From positions 1 to 64,000 of the forward strand of contig CAYOPI010000008.1 of the NCBI GenBank assembly GCA_964405825.1: a stretch of 64,000 nucleotides of DNA, in the 5' to 3' direction. Shown one piece after another: positions 50,433-59,716 of this stretch; the stretch's first letter is position 1, and each line of letters starts with the position of its first letter. A program made the translations under genes and the position numbers. Under the pieces are notes generated by a model. It made no database searches, was not told where the DNA came from, and worked only from the letters and a program-made list of their open reading frames with translations. The DNA comes from JBHJGM01 sp964405825. Lineage in GTDB: Bacteria > Verrucomicrobiota > Verrucomicrobiia > Opitutales > JBHJGM01.

Positions 50433-51917
50433 ATGCCACAGCCTCATCGCGCTCCCCCGGATGTCTCGCTGACCGTGCGCGAGCGGCTGCTGCTGCCGGT
50501 TCTGGCGGCCAGTATCGTTTTTCCGGCCTGGAACGTGGGGGGCATCAGCCAGTGGTCGGAGTGGGTCAACCTGGCGCTGGGCGCGGCGGGCCTGCTGCTG
50601 CTGATCCTGCCCATGCCCGGGGGCAAGAAGGAGCGGCACTGGCACCTGAACCCCTCGCGCAACCTCGGCCGGCTTCTGCGCTTTCCGGTATTCTGGCTCG
50701 GGCTGTTCTTCCTGTTCTACGTGATGCTCTCGCTCTCGAACAACTGGGCGATCTTTCACAGCGATGGCTTGCGCTGGTGGCTGGTATCCGTCGACTCAAT
50801 CGGCTGGCTGCCCTCGTCGGTGCACGCGCCCTACGGGGCACACAACGGGCTGCGCACTCTGGTGCAATGGTCCGGGCCGTTCCTGATTGTCTGCGTCTAC
50901 TGGGTCGCTCTGGTGCGCCGCCGGCTGACGTCGTGGCTGCTCGCCCTGGCGATCGGCAACGCGGGGGTCTTTGCCGTGCTCGCCTTCCTCCAGCAGGCCA
51001 ACAGCCCGCAGTTCATCCTGGGTTTCCTGCCGGTCGGCCCCAATCTCAGCCCCTTTGGCACCTTCGTGAACGCCAACGCCGCCGGCATGTTCCTGTACCT
51101 GCACCTGGCCGCGGCCCTTGGGCTGACCCTGGCGCTGGCCCGCGACACGGCCCGGGGCTGGCAAAGTCTGCTCGGACTCGTGCTGACCATCGCGGTGGCG
51201 GCGGTCATCACGGCGGGCCTGGTCGGAACGGTCAGCCGGGCGGCCCTGCTTTTTGGCGCGCTGCTGCTGGTGGGTTTCTCCGTGAGCGCTCTCTGGCGCA
51301 TGCGGCAGGCTGGACCCTCCGAGCGGCTGCGCCTGGGACTGCTGATGGGTGGGGCGACGTTGGCCGGCGCGGCGGCGATCACCTTTTTCTTCGGACGCGA
51401 CACCAGCAAGCTGGAGACGGAGGCCGCCAGTCTGGTCGAAGCCCTCAGGAATCCCGCCAGCGAGGTGCGTTTCCAGGTCATGGGAACCGCCGCCTCCATG
51501 TACGCCGCCAAGCCCATTCTGGGGTGGGGGCCCAACGGTTTCCGCTACGCCTATCCGGAATTCCAGAGCCAGTCGGACTCGCTCTGGGTCTCGGGTCAGT
51601 CGGCCAAAGTCCGCTCCTTCTTCGACTACGCCCACACCGACTGGCTGCAGATCCCCATTGAGTTCGGGCTGCTCGGTACGGTTCCGTTGCTGCTGATGCT
51701 GGGCTGGTGGGGCTGGCAGGTGGGGCGTTTCCGCTTTACCGTCGGCTCGGTCGAAGCCGGGCTGCTGCTGGCCGCCGTGCTGGCCCTGGCCCACGCCACC
51801 TTTGACTTTGTGTTCTACAACCCACCGGTCCTGACGCTCTTCGGGCTCTGGCTTTGCCTGGCCGTGCGCCGCCTTCAACTCAACGAGCGCCGCTCGCGCC
51901 GGACACTTCGCCGATGA
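50433..51917 (+). CDS. O-antigen ligase/polymerase-like membrane protein (Wzy_C)
   Basis: 494 residues with 10-12 helices. The periplasmic loop and motif region typical of Wzy_C proteins is MGTAASMYAAKPILGWGPNGFRYAYPEFQ and the following HTDWLQIPIEFGLLGTVPLLLMLGWWGW. It should join polymer chains (Wzy) or transfer them to lipid A core (WaaL); these cannot be separated by sequence alone. A second such protein is coded at 54935, so one may be polymerase and the other ligase. Its stop overlaps the next gene. Confidence 0.85.
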   Translation: MPQPHRAPPDVSLTVRERLLLPVLAASIVFPAWNVGGISQWSEWVNLALGAAGLLLLILPMPGGKKERHWHLNPSRNLGRLLRFPVFWLGLFFLFYVMLSLSNNWAIFHSDGLRWWLVSVDSIGWLPSSVHAPYGAHNGLRTLVQWSGPFLIVCVYWVALVRRRLTSWLLALAIGNAGVFAVLAFLQQANSPQFILGFLPVGPNLSPFGTFVNANAAGMFLYLHLAAALGLTLALARDTARGWQSLLGLVLTIAVAAVITAGLVGTVSRAALLFGALLLVGFSVSALWRMRQAGPSERLRLGLLMGGATLAGAAAITFFFGRDTSKLETEAASLVEALRNPASEVRFQVMGTAASMYAAKPILGWGPNGFRYAYPEFQSQSDSLWVSGQSAKVRSFFDYAHTDWLQIPIEFGLLGTVPLLLMLGWWGWQVGRFRFTVGSVEAGLLLAAVLALAHATFDFVFYNPPVLTLFGLWLCLAVRRLQLNERRSRRTLRR

Positions 51918-52381
51918 CCGCCCGCCTCCCGTTTCCATGCAAAAGGCGGAGCCTTTCCCTGGCCCAGCTCGCGCTGCTGACGCTCGTCTGCCTGGCATTG
52001 AACGGCTGTGAGGGCCGCGACTACCGGGTGAACTTCCTCTACTATAGCATCCTGGGCAAGGCGGTGTACTTCCCCGAGAACGAGGATGGACACCGCAGCC
52101 CGCTGGTCGTCGACGTCGAGCACCTGCGCACCTACAACCTCGACCTGTTGCGCGAACGCACCCGCGAATTGGAGGACGGACGGATTGCTCACGAGGCCGA
52201 CATCCGTTTCGTCTGCCAGCTCGAGCCCCGCTTCTTCGTCGAGGTGCTGGCCACGATTTACTTCATCAAGGATCTGCGCGACCCCTGGAACGTCGAGTTC
52301 CGCGGCTTTGAGCAGACCGGCTACAGGCTTGCCGGCAACTGGACGCGACCTCTTCCTCCGGCCTGGTCCCGGGAGCCATAG
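51914..52381 (+). CDS. Small lipoprotein of the polysaccharide cluster, unknown function
   Basis: 155 residues from ATG 51914, in ATGA overlap with the ligase gene. A signal peptide ends with lipobox LALNGC (Cys 32). The mature domain (about 120 residues) starts RDYRVNFLYYSILGKAVYFPENEDG and ends with a charged tail; no family recognised. Coupling to the ligase gene suggests it works with glycan polymerisation or attachment at the periplasmic face. Confidence 0.7.
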   Translation: MTARLPFPCKRRSLSLAQLALLTLVCLALNGCEGRDYRVNFLYYSILGKAVYFPENEDGHRSPLVVDVEHLRTYNLDLLRERTRELEDGRIAHEADIRFVCQLEPRFFVEVLATIYFIKDLRDPWNVEFRGFEQTGYRLAGNWTRPLPPAWSREP

Positions 52382-52396
52382 CCCGGCGGTGTCTGC

Positions 52397-53737
52397 GTGA
52401 AAAAGGTACTCGTTAGCATCTTTCAGCGTTTCGCGAGCCATCGCGGCTTTCGCAAGTACTTCAAGAACACTTCGTGGATTCTGGGAGGGCAGGCCTTCCG
52501 CATGGGCATTGGCCTGGTCGTGTCCGTGGCGATCGCCCGACACCTCGGGCCCGAGGACTTCGGGCTGTTCAATTTCGTGCAGGCGGTGCTCGCGCTGATG
52601 AGTCCGGTGGCCATCCTCGGGCTGAACCACGTGCTGCGCCGGGAGACGGTCGAGGAGCCCGAGAATCGTGACGAGTTGCTGGGCACCTGGTACGGACTTA
52701 CCCTGGCATCCTCACTGGCCTTGTTCGTCGGCGCCGTTGTCATTGCAGGTGTGTCGGAACTGCCTCGAAGGGAGTTCGACCTCTACCTCACCATCTGCGC
52801 GGTGGTATTGCTGCAGCCATTGAGTTGTATCCCCATCTGGTTTTTCTCGCAGGTGCGGGCGCAGCTGTCGGTTCTCGCTGTGAGTCTGACCCTTTTGCTG
52901 ATGGCAGCGGTGCGGTTGCTCTTGATTTATCTGGGTGCCGAGCTGCGCTGGTTTGCCCTCGCCCTGCTGGTGGAGATGGTCGCGGTGGCCTTCGTGCAAG
53001 CCTGCTTCTACCTCAAGCACTACGCCAGCCCCACGCTCTGGCGGTTTTCACGTGAGCGCGCCAGGCGCTTCCTGCGCAATTCCTGGCCGCTGATCATCAC
53101 GGGGCTGGCCATGGCGCTGAACCAGAAGGTCGATCAGTTGGTCCTCGGCTCCCTGATCGGCAAGAGCGAACTGGGTGACTATGCCTCGGCCGTGCGCATC
53201 TGCCTGATCTGGTCTTTTGCGCCGGGCATGCTGGCAACCTCGCTGTTCACGGCCATCATCCATGCCAAACAACGCGGAGAGGACATCTACCGCCGGCGCC
53301 TGCAGTACTACTTTGATCTGAATGCGGCCCTCGGCCTGGCGATTGCGCTTCCGTTGTCGCTGCTGGCTCCCTGGATCATCGATTTGCTCTACGGCGACCA
53401 GTTCGCCGGAGCCGCGCCCATTCTCTCCGTCTACGCATGGGGCACGGTTTTCGCCTTTCTGATGGTGGCCCGGATGCAGTGCATCGTGGCCGAGAACCTG
53501 ATGCGTTTCTCGATGGTCTCGATGGTGCTGGGCGCGTTGGTCAATCTGGTGCTGAACTTTGCCCTGGTGCCCCATTTTGCCGGGGTGGGGGCAGCCTGGG
53601 CCTCGGTGCTCTCGCTGGCCTTTGTCGTCTTCGGGACGACCTTGGGCTGGCGCCGCACCCGCCCGATCGGAATTCAGCTACTGCATTCCCTGCTCTTTGT
53701 TCTGCGATTGCATCGGCTGAAGCCCTCCGGCAACTAA
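52397..53737 (+). CDS. Wzx-type oligosaccharide flippase
   Basis: 446 residues from GTG 52397, with 12 predicted helices. Characteristic segments: TSWILGGQAFRMGIGLVVSVAIARHLGPEDFGLFNFVQAVLALMSPVAILGL, the start of polysaccharide-biosynthesis (MATE-like MOP) proteins, then ITGLAMALNQKVDQLVLGSLIGKSELGDYASAVR and APWIIDLLYGDQFAGAAPILSVYAWG. It moves lipid-linked repeats across the cytoplasmic membrane. It belongs between the glycosyltransferases and the polymerase. Confidence 0.92.
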   Translation: MKKVLVSIFQRFASHRGFRKYFKNTSWILGGQAFRMGIGLVVSVAIARHLGPEDFGLFNFVQAVLALMSPVAILGLNHVLRRETVEEPENRDELLGTWYGLTLASSLALFVGAVVIAGVSELPRREFDLYLTICAVVLLQPLSCIPIWFFSQVRAQLSVLAVSLTLLLMAAVRLLLIYLGAELRWFALALLVEMVAVAFVQACFYLKHYASPTLWRFSRERARRFLRNSWPLIITGLAMALNQKVDQLVLGSLIGKSELGDYASAVRICLIWSFAPGMLATSLFTAIIHAKQRGEDIYRRRLQYYFDLNAALGLAIALPLSLLAPWIIDLLYGDQFAGAAPILSVYAWGTVFAFLMVARMQCIVAENLMRFSMVSMVLGALVNLVLNFALVPHFAGVGAAWASVLSLAFVVFGTTLGWRRTRPIGIQLLHSLLFVLRLHRLKPSGN

Positions 53738-53768
53738 CCCACAGCGCCTGCCACGCCCGCGAGCCTTC

Positions 53769-54740
53769 ATGTCCAGCCAAAGCATCCAACCCATCTTCCT
53801 TTTCTCGCTGCCGCGGGCCGGCTCGACGCTGCTGCAGCGCCTGGTCGCCCAGAGCCCGGAGGTGTCCACCTGTCCCGAACCCTGGTTGATGCTGCCCCTG
53901 GTCTATGCCTTTGAGCGCCGCCCGATGTTTTCCGAGTATAACTGCCTGATCGGAAACATCGGACTGCGCGAACTGACCCAACTCCTCCCCGAAAAGGAGG
54001 CCGACGTGGACGCCTGCGTGCGCGACTTCGCGCTGAAGATCTACCAGAAGCTGTCCGAGGGCGGCTCACGCTACTTTTTGGACAAGACGCCACGTTACAG
54101 CGTGATCGCGCCCTCGCTGGTCCGCCTTTTTCCGGAGGCGAAATTTGTCTTTCTCTGGCGCAACCCCCTCGCCGTGGTCGCCTCCAATGCCCGCAGTTTC
54201 TGGAAGGGCCGCTTCCGCACCAACCGCATGGAGGTCGACCTGCAGGTGGGCATCCCGGCTCTGGTCGAAGCCGCCGAAGTCCTGGGCGAGCGCGCCGTGC
54301 ATGTGCGGTATGAGGAACTTGTCCAGGCCCCGGAGGCCAATCTGGGCATTATTGCCGAGTACCTTGGCCTCGATCCGGAGCCCCTGGTCAGCAATCTCGA
54401 CAATATTCCGAAGATCGAGGGCAAGCTGGGTGATCCGACCGGCCAGAACATGTATTCAGGACTGCAGGCCGGCTCGGTTTCCAACTACAGCAAGCTCTGC
54501 AGCGGTCTGCTGCGCAAACGCTGGATACGTCACCACCTCAAGGCCTTTCCCGAGGGCTTCTTCGAGCACACCGGCATCTCCCGCGAGGATCTGCTGGCGC
54601 AGGTGCGCGCCCTGCCCAACTTTAACGCGAAACTCCACATGGATTGCGTCGATACAGTGCTGAACTGGCTCCACTGCCACCTTGACCTGGCCGCCCAAAA
54701 TGCAAAGTTCCGTCACCGCCGCTTCATCCCGCGAAACTAG
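53769..54740 (+). CDS. Sulfotransferase family protein
   Basis: 323 residues. The PAPS 5'-phosphosulfate loop is IFLFSLPRAGSTLLQRLVAQ, and the 3'-phosphate region is KFVFLWRNPLAVVASNARSFWKGRF, with RYEELVQAPEANLGIIAEYLGLDP and LDKTPRYS. Thus a PAPS-dependent enzyme. In a polysaccharide cluster it would add sulfate to a sugar of the polymer (or to a glycan/lipid), so the product may be a sulfated exopolysaccharide. Cytosolic. Confidence 0.9.
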   Translation: MSSQSIQPIFLFSLPRAGSTLLQRLVAQSPEVSTCPEPWLMLPLVYAFERRPMFSEYNCLIGNIGLRELTQLLPEKEADVDACVRDFALKIYQKLSEGGSRYFLDKTPRYSVIAPSLVRLFPEAKFVFLWRNPLAVVASNARSFWKGRFRTNRMEVDLQVGIPALVEAAEVLGERAVHVRYEELVQAPEANLGIIAEYLGLDPEPLVSNLDNIPKIEGKLGDPTGQNMYSGLQAGSVSNYSKLCSGLLRKRWIRHHLKAFPEGFFEHTGISREDLLAQVRALPNFNAKLHMDCVDTVLNWLHCHLDLAAQNAKFRHRRFIPRN

Positions 54741-54867
54741 TGGCTTTTTGCCCTGTCGAAAGCTCGCACGCGGCCATCTGCCATTTGCTGCCGAATCCAG
54801 CCCTGCCGATGGCCTGAATGCCCAATGCGGGATTTCCCCAAGGTGTGTCCTCGACGCCGGACTTGAA

Positions 54868-54897
54868 TTGATTTTGGACGGCTGCAGGCCCTAGCGT
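54868..54897 (+). promoter_or_regulatory. Weak candidate promoter before the polymerase gene
   Basis: TTGATT (54868-54873) and TAGCGT (54892-54897), 18 bases apart, lie in the largest gap (194 bp) of the polysaccharide cluster. The box CTAGCGTACGCCCA starting at 54891 is nearly repeated as CTAGCGTCGCCCA upstream of the first cluster gene at 49482. Confidence 0.3.
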
Positions 54898-54934
54898 ACG
54901 CCCAATCCAACTCACCCACTGACCCTATTGCCGC

Positions 54935-56305
54935 ATGCAGCCGCTCAAGCCAGGCCTTTGCGTCCTGCTGTTTGTCATCGGAGCGACCTCCTACATCGAC
55001 ATTCCGCTGGTGGCGCGTTTGCCCCTGAGCGAGATCATCGCCTTTGCCTCCCTGCCGGTGCTGATGTCGGGCTTCACGATGAATCCCTATCGTGATCGCT
55101 TGAACAAGGTCGTGATCATCATGGCGGTCTGGGTGGCCGGGGTCGCTTTGTCAGATGTCGTCAATACCGTTTCGCTGAAGGACTTCCTTCGGGGCATGTT
55201 CAAACCGATCTTCTGTATTTTCTGGGTCTACTTCATCACGATCGTTCTGTCCAAGGAGATGCGCGCCTTCATCTTCTACGGCATCGGGCTGATCTTCGGG
55301 GCAATTCAGAATTTCATCTACCCGATCTCTCCGTGGACGGCCCACTACGCCGAAATCAGTGACTATGGGGCGGTCGCCTTTACCCTGGCCCCAGTGGGCA
55401 TCGCGCTGGCCGCCGGGCTGGGAACGCTCATCTACCAGAAGAGCAAGTTGTTCACGGTTGGTCTGTTACTGTTCGCCGGTCTGGCGCTCTTCGTCCTGGG
55501 GGCACCGCGAAACTTTGCCGCGGCCTTGCTGGCGGCCGGTTTTCTGGTGGGCTACATCTGGTACACCACGGCGGGCACCCGCCGACGCACGCGCCTGAAG
55601 CCCAACATGGCCAAGGTCATCTCCATTGGCGTCTTCTTCATGGCTCTGGGGTACGGTATTTTCATGGCCTACATTTACGCCGCCGACAGCGGCTGGCTGG
55701 GTGCCGAGCAGTGGGCCAAGCTCCAGATGCAGTCCACCACGTCCCTGGGCAAGTCCCCGCTGGGCATCATCATGGGGGGCCGCGCGGGCGTGTTTGCAGC
55801 GATTCTGGCGATCATCGACAACCCCATCATCGGCTATGGCTCATGGAGTGGAATCACTCTGGGGGCGTACCTGTACGAGGCCATGGTGATGGTCGGCGCG
55901 GATGCGGCCAGCCTGGCTATTCTGGCATCGGGCGAAGTCGGTGGGGCCGGGCACTCGGTGCTGTTCCAGGCCTGGGTGGAAAACGGCATTCTGGCCGCGA
56001 TTTCCCTGATGATCATTGGCTGGATCACCATCCAGCAGATCTTCTATCTCCTGCGCATTGACCACCGGCTGGCCCCGCTGATCCTGACCATCGGGCTGAT
56101 GTTCCTGTGGGCTTTTCTGTTTTCGCCCTTCAGCACCATCACGCGTTTCCACATCGGCTTCTTCCTTGCCCTGTACATGACCGACGAATTGCAGCGGCGC
56201 GTGCTCATGCGCGATGCGGCAGAGTTCTACCAGTCCATGCTGCGGCGTCCGCCTCCGCCGCATCCGACAGCGGTGCCGGTGCACACCGGGGTCGGCATGC
56301 GATGA
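54935..56305 (+). CDS. O-antigen polymerase-like integral membrane protein
   Basis: 456 residues, 10-12 helices and a long periplasmic loop in the second half (SGWLGAEQWAKLQMQSTTSLGKSPLGIIMGGRAGVFAAILAIIDNPIIGYGSWSGITLG). The order GGRxxxFxxxLxxIxDNPIIGYG is the Wzy-type loop; compare the same region of the other polymerase in the cluster (ILGWGPNGFR). It likely polymerises the repeat units. The stop overlaps the next gene (ATGA). A 194-bp region upstream may hold a promoter. Confidence 0.82.
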   Translation: MQPLKPGLCVLLFVIGATSYIDIPLVARLPLSEIIAFASLPVLMSGFTMNPYRDRLNKVVIIMAVWVAGVALSDVVNTVSLKDFLRGMFKPIFCIFWVYFITIVLSKEMRAFIFYGIGLIFGAIQNFIYPISPWTAHYAEISDYGAVAFTLAPVGIALAAGLGTLIYQKSKLFTVGLLLFAGLALFVLGAPRNFAAALLAAGFLVGYIWYTTAGTRRRTRLKPNMAKVISIGVFFMALGYGIFMAYIYAADSGWLGAEQWAKLQMQSTTSLGKSPLGIIMGGRAGVFAAILAIIDNPIIGYGSWSGITLGAYLYEAMVMVGADAASLAILASGEVGGAGHSVLFQAWVENGILAAISLMIIGWITIQQIFYLLRIDHRLAPLILTIGLMFLWAFLFSPFSTITRFHIGFFLALYMTDELQRRVLMRDAAEFYQSMLRRPPPPHPTAVPVHTGVGMR

Positions 56306-57417
56306 AGATCTGCTTCGTCACCACCATGTCGATCGATCGGCATGCGTCGATGAAGCGCAGTTACGGGATGGGGCCGGTCCTGGCCGAAATGGGCCACGAG
56401 GTTTCGATGCTGCTGCAGGACAGCGAGGCCAACCGCGAGCGCATTGCCGAGTGCCCTGGAGTCACCCCGATTTACTTCCCGGCCTCCAGCATCACCCAGG
56501 AGCGTCGTTTCAAGAAACAGGCGCTGGCCATCGGCCGCTTCGATGTGACCATGGGCAACTCCATGAGCACGCGCAATTTCGTGCGCCCGCCGCGGGACCA
56601 GTCCACGGTCACGCTGATGGAGCACTGCGAGCTGGAGTCGCTTTTTCTCGGGCGCAGCCGTCCCAAGCGCATGCTCAAGCGCCTGCAGGAACGCGCCAGT
56701 CTGCAGGCCTTCAACGGCACCATCGCCTCCAGCGTGTACCTCTTCAACGTCTTCCGCCACCACCTCTTTCGCATGGGCCTGAAACGCCCGCTGTTGTGGC
56801 TGCCTTACGCCTATCCCGAAAACTACCTGCAGGCCGACCCGGCCCAGGTGGCTTCCATCCGGGAGCGCTACGGCAACAGGAAGCTCCTCGTCAGCCTGGC
56901 CACGCTGGTGCCCGAGTACGGTTCGCTCTTCTGGCTGGATGCCCTGCAGCAGCTCAAGAAGAAACGCGAGGACTGGCACGCGGTCTTTCTGGGCAAGGGC
57001 GAGATCGAACAGGCCAAGGCTTATGCCGAGGCCCGCGGCCTTTCCGGCCACGTCGACTACACCGGCTTCGTCGCCGAGAGCGTGGTGCCGGCCCACCTGC
57101 ACGCCTCCTCGGTCATGCTCTCCTACCTCACCGACACCGGCCAGGACTGGGCCCGCTGCCCGAGCAAGGTCTACCTCTACATGGCCGCGCGAAAGCCCAT
57201 TGTGACCGCGCCCATCGGCGAGAACCGTGCCGCCGTGGGCACGCACGGCTTCTACTACCAGCTCGACAGCGCCGAGAGTGCCGCCGAGCAAATGTCCCGC
57301 GCGCTCGATGCCTCCGACGAACCCGTCGACTACCCGCTGGACGACCACAGCTGGGAGCGCCGCTGCCTGGACTTCCTGGAGTGGCTCAAGTACAGCTTCC
57401 CCCAGGTGCCGCTGTGA
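56302..57417 (+). CDS. Glycosyltransferase (GT4-like)
   Basis: 371 residues from ATG 56302, overlapping the polymerase stop. The N-terminus MKICFVTTMSIDRHASMKRSYGMGPVLAEMGHEVSMLL is the GT-B acceptor domain; the C-terminal donor domain has KLLVSLATLVPEYGSLFWLDALQQLKKKREDWHAVFLGKGEIEQAKAYAEARGLSGHVDYTGFV and, in place of the E-x7-E motif, CPSKVYLYMAARKPIVTAP, the PSKxxEYMA-like variant. It builds the repeat unit of the polysaccharide. Sugar specificity unknown. Confidence 0.85.
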   Translation: MKICFVTTMSIDRHASMKRSYGMGPVLAEMGHEVSMLLQDSEANRERIAECPGVTPIYFPASSITQERRFKKQALAIGRFDVTMGNSMSTRNFVRPPRDQSTVTLMEHCELESLFLGRSRPKRMLKRLQERASLQAFNGTIASSVYLFNVFRHHLFRMGLKRPLLWLPYAYPENYLQADPAQVASIRERYGNRKLLVSLATLVPEYGSLFWLDALQQLKKKREDWHAVFLGKGEIEQAKAYAEARGLSGHVDYTGFVAESVVPAHLHASSVMLSYLTDTGQDWARCPSKVYLYMAARKPIVTAPIGENRAAVGTHGFYYQLDSAESAAEQMSRALDASDEPVDYPLDDHSWERRCLDFLEWLKYSFPQVPL

Positions 57418-57472
57418 GCGCATCTTCAGCGTTGCAGGGGCGTCGCGGCGGATTCATCGTCCACGGCTTCGC

Positions 57473-58540
57473 ATGAGCGCCTCGGCACCAACCAAACCCA
57501 GGCACGTGGCCATCGTCTGGCATGGGCTGCCGGCCTACGCCGCTCACCTCATCCGCGCGGCCCTCGACCGTCACGCCGGAGCGACGCAGATCGATCTCAT
57601 CGGCACGCGCCCGTCCGTCCCCATCGAGGGCATGGAGGCGATTCTCGGGCGCCCGGTGCACTGGCTGGAGAGCGCCGATTCGCCGGCCGAATGGAAGCAG
57701 ATGGGCCTGGAGGTTCCGCAGCTGCTCATCCACACCGGCTGGGCCTACCCGGCCTTCAACGCCCTGGCCGCCCAGGTGCGGGCCGGCGGCGGCAAGGTCG
57801 TCTCCATCGTCGACAACAACTACAAGGGCAACCTGCGGCAGTTCGTGGGCGCCTACGTCTACCGCTTCAAGTACCGCAGGCAGCACGACGCGGTGATGGT
57901 CCCCGGCTCGTCGGGACGCCGGCTGATGCGCTCCTTTGGCCAGCCCGACGACCGCATCTACGAAGGCGTTTACGGCGCCACGCCCAGGACCTTTTTCCCG
58001 GGGCCGCCGCTGAACGAGCGCCCGAAACAGTTCCTCTTTGTCGGCCAGATGATCGAACGCAAGGGCGTGGACCTGCTGGCCCAAGCCTTTGGCCAGTTCC
58101 ACGAACGCCATCCCGAGTGGCAGCTGCATGCGTTCGGGCAGGGCCCGCTTTCAGGGCGTCTGGAAGGCCAGCCGGGCATCCACCTCGAGGACTTCCAGCA
58201 GCCTGCGCGCATTGCCGATGAGATGCGGCAGGCCCGCGCGCTGGTCCTGCCGAGCCTCGAGGATCACTGGCCGCTCGTCGTTCACGAGTCGGTCTGCTGC
58301 GGCTGCGCGCTGGCCTGCACGCAGACCATTGGTTCCACCCACGACTTCCTCAACTCGAAGAACGGCGTCACCTATCCGCCCGGCTCGTCCGCGGCCCTCC
58401 TTCAGGCGCTGGAGAAACTGGCCGGCTGGAGCGAGGCAGACTGGCGCGCCGCCGGCCAGGAGAGCCTCCGGCTGGCCCAGGGCTACGGCCCGGAGCGCTT
58501 CGCCAGCGTTTTCACCGAAATCGTTGAACGCTTCGCCTGA
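57473..58540 (+). CDS. Glycosyltransferase (GT4)
   Basis: 355 residues from ATG 57473. The donor domain has KQFLFVGQMIERKGVDLLAQAFGQF (strand plus the R/K phosphate contact), then LVLPSLEDHWPLVVHESVCCGCALACT, where D-H-W-P-L-V-V-H-E gives the acidic pair of the E-x7-E type (first E in LEDHW). A DUF-like acceptor domain lies before it (HVAIVWHGLPAYAAHLIRAAL). Cytosolic enzyme of the polysaccharide cluster; 55 bp after the previous gene. Confidence 0.87.
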   Translation: MSASAPTKPRHVAIVWHGLPAYAAHLIRAALDRHAGATQIDLIGTRPSVPIEGMEAILGRPVHWLESADSPAEWKQMGLEVPQLLIHTGWAYPAFNALAAQVRAGGGKVVSIVDNNYKGNLRQFVGAYVYRFKYRRQHDAVMVPGSSGRRLMRSFGQPDDRIYEGVYGATPRTFFPGPPLNERPKQFLFVGQMIERKGVDLLAQAFGQFHERHPEWQLHAFGQGPLSGRLEGQPGIHLEDFQQPARIADEMRQARALVLPSLEDHWPLVVHESVCCGCALACTQTIGSTHDFLNSKNGVTYPPGSSAALLQALEKLAGWSEADWRAAGQESLRLAQGYGPERFASVFTEIVERFA

Positions 58541-58565
58541 GCCGGAATCGGGCGATTACGTTGCC

Positions 58566-59699
58566 ATGGAGAACATCGCACACGTTGGCATTTCGCTGGT
58601 CCTGCACCCGCACCACGGCGGGCCCTACAAGACCGCGATGGACTTCCGCAATGCGCTGGGGGGGAAGGTCTACGGCTTCGCCCAGGAGCACACCACCGGC
58701 GAGACCTGCTCCAACGACCTGGTCGAGTTCATCCACACCTCCAACCTCTTTCGCATCTCGGGGACGGCGTATCGCGAGGCCCGTGAACGCATCGCCGCCG
58801 CCGGAGCCAGGGTGCTCTCCTGCCACTCACTCTTTCGTGACCACAACAACGTCACCCGCAAGCTCGCGCAGGACCTGGGCATCGCTTACTGGGTGATCCC
58901 GCATGGCAGCATGGACCCGTGGGTCTGGCAGCAGCAGCGCCTGCTCAAGCAGCTGTGGATGCGCGTGCACGGGCGCCGCTACTTCGCCGATGCCGCGCAC
59001 GTCATCTGTGCCACCGAGCGCGAGCGCGACAAGGTGCGCGAACGCTACGACGGCCCGAACCTGCGGGTGGTTTACTGGCCGGTCGATCCGCTGGACACCT
59101 CCGGCCAGGACGAAGCCCGTGCCACCTTGCGCGAAGACCTCAAGGTCCCGCCGGAAACGCGTCTGCTCTTTTACTTCGGTCGCTATCACACCATGAAGAA
59201 GCCGCTGGAGACCGTGCAGGCCTTTCAGCGGGCCGAACTCTCCGAGCGCACCCATCTGGTGATGGCCGGCATCGACTACGACGTCACTCAGGCGCAGTTG
59301 GAGGCGGCTGCCCAGGGCAATCCGCAGATTCATGTGCTGCCGGCTGTGTACGACGAGGAGCGCCTGCGCCTGCTGATCGGCGTGGACGCCTACATCTCCC
59401 TTTCGCACCGCGAGAACTTCAACTACACCGCCGCCGAATCCATGACCGGGGGCCAGGCGGTCATTCTCTCGCCCGGCAACGACCTGCAGCACTCCCTGCC
59501 GCGCGATCAACGCCTGGGGTGGCTGCTGGAGTCCAACGACCCCGAGGAGGCCCTGCAGGCCCTCAAGGCCTTCGATGCCGCCAGCGACGAAGAGGTGAGG
59601 ACGATGGGCCAGCGGGCCCAGCAGTGGGCCCTGGACAAGCTCAGCTTCGCCAACTTCAAGCAGAACCTGCAGACTCTCTACACCGAAGCCACCGGGTAG
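58566..59699 (+). CDS. Glycosyltransferase (GT4)
   Basis: 377 residues from ATG 58566. Acceptor domain: HVGISLVLHPHHGGPYKTAMDFRNALGG, typical of GT4 with a HGG-P loop. Donor domain: LFYFGRYHTMKKPLETVQAFQRAEL, followed by SLSHRENFNYTAAESMTGGQAVILSPGNDL where E-N-F-N-Y-T-A-A-E is the E-x7-E signature. The last gene of the polysaccharide cluster; convergent with the purine cluster, with a gap of only 17 bp. Confidence 0.9.
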   Translation: MENIAHVGISLVLHPHHGGPYKTAMDFRNALGGKVYGFAQEHTTGETCSNDLVEFIHTSNLFRISGTAYREARERIAAAGARVLSCHSLFRDHNNVTRKLAQDLGIAYWVIPHGSMDPWVWQQQRLLKQLWMRVHGRRYFADAAHVICATERERDKVRERYDGPNLRVVYWPVDPLDTSGQDEARATLREDLKVPPETRLLFYFGRYHTMKKPLETVQAFQRAELSERTHLVMAGIDYDVTQAQLEAAAQGNPQIHVLPAVYDEERLRLLIGVDAYISLSHRENFNYTAAESMTGGQAVILSPGNDLQHSLPRDQRLGWLLESNDPEEALQALKAFDAASDEEVRTMGQRAQQWALDKLSFANFKQNLQTLYTEATG

Positions 59700-59716
59700 G
59701 GCAGGGGCCGACGTCC

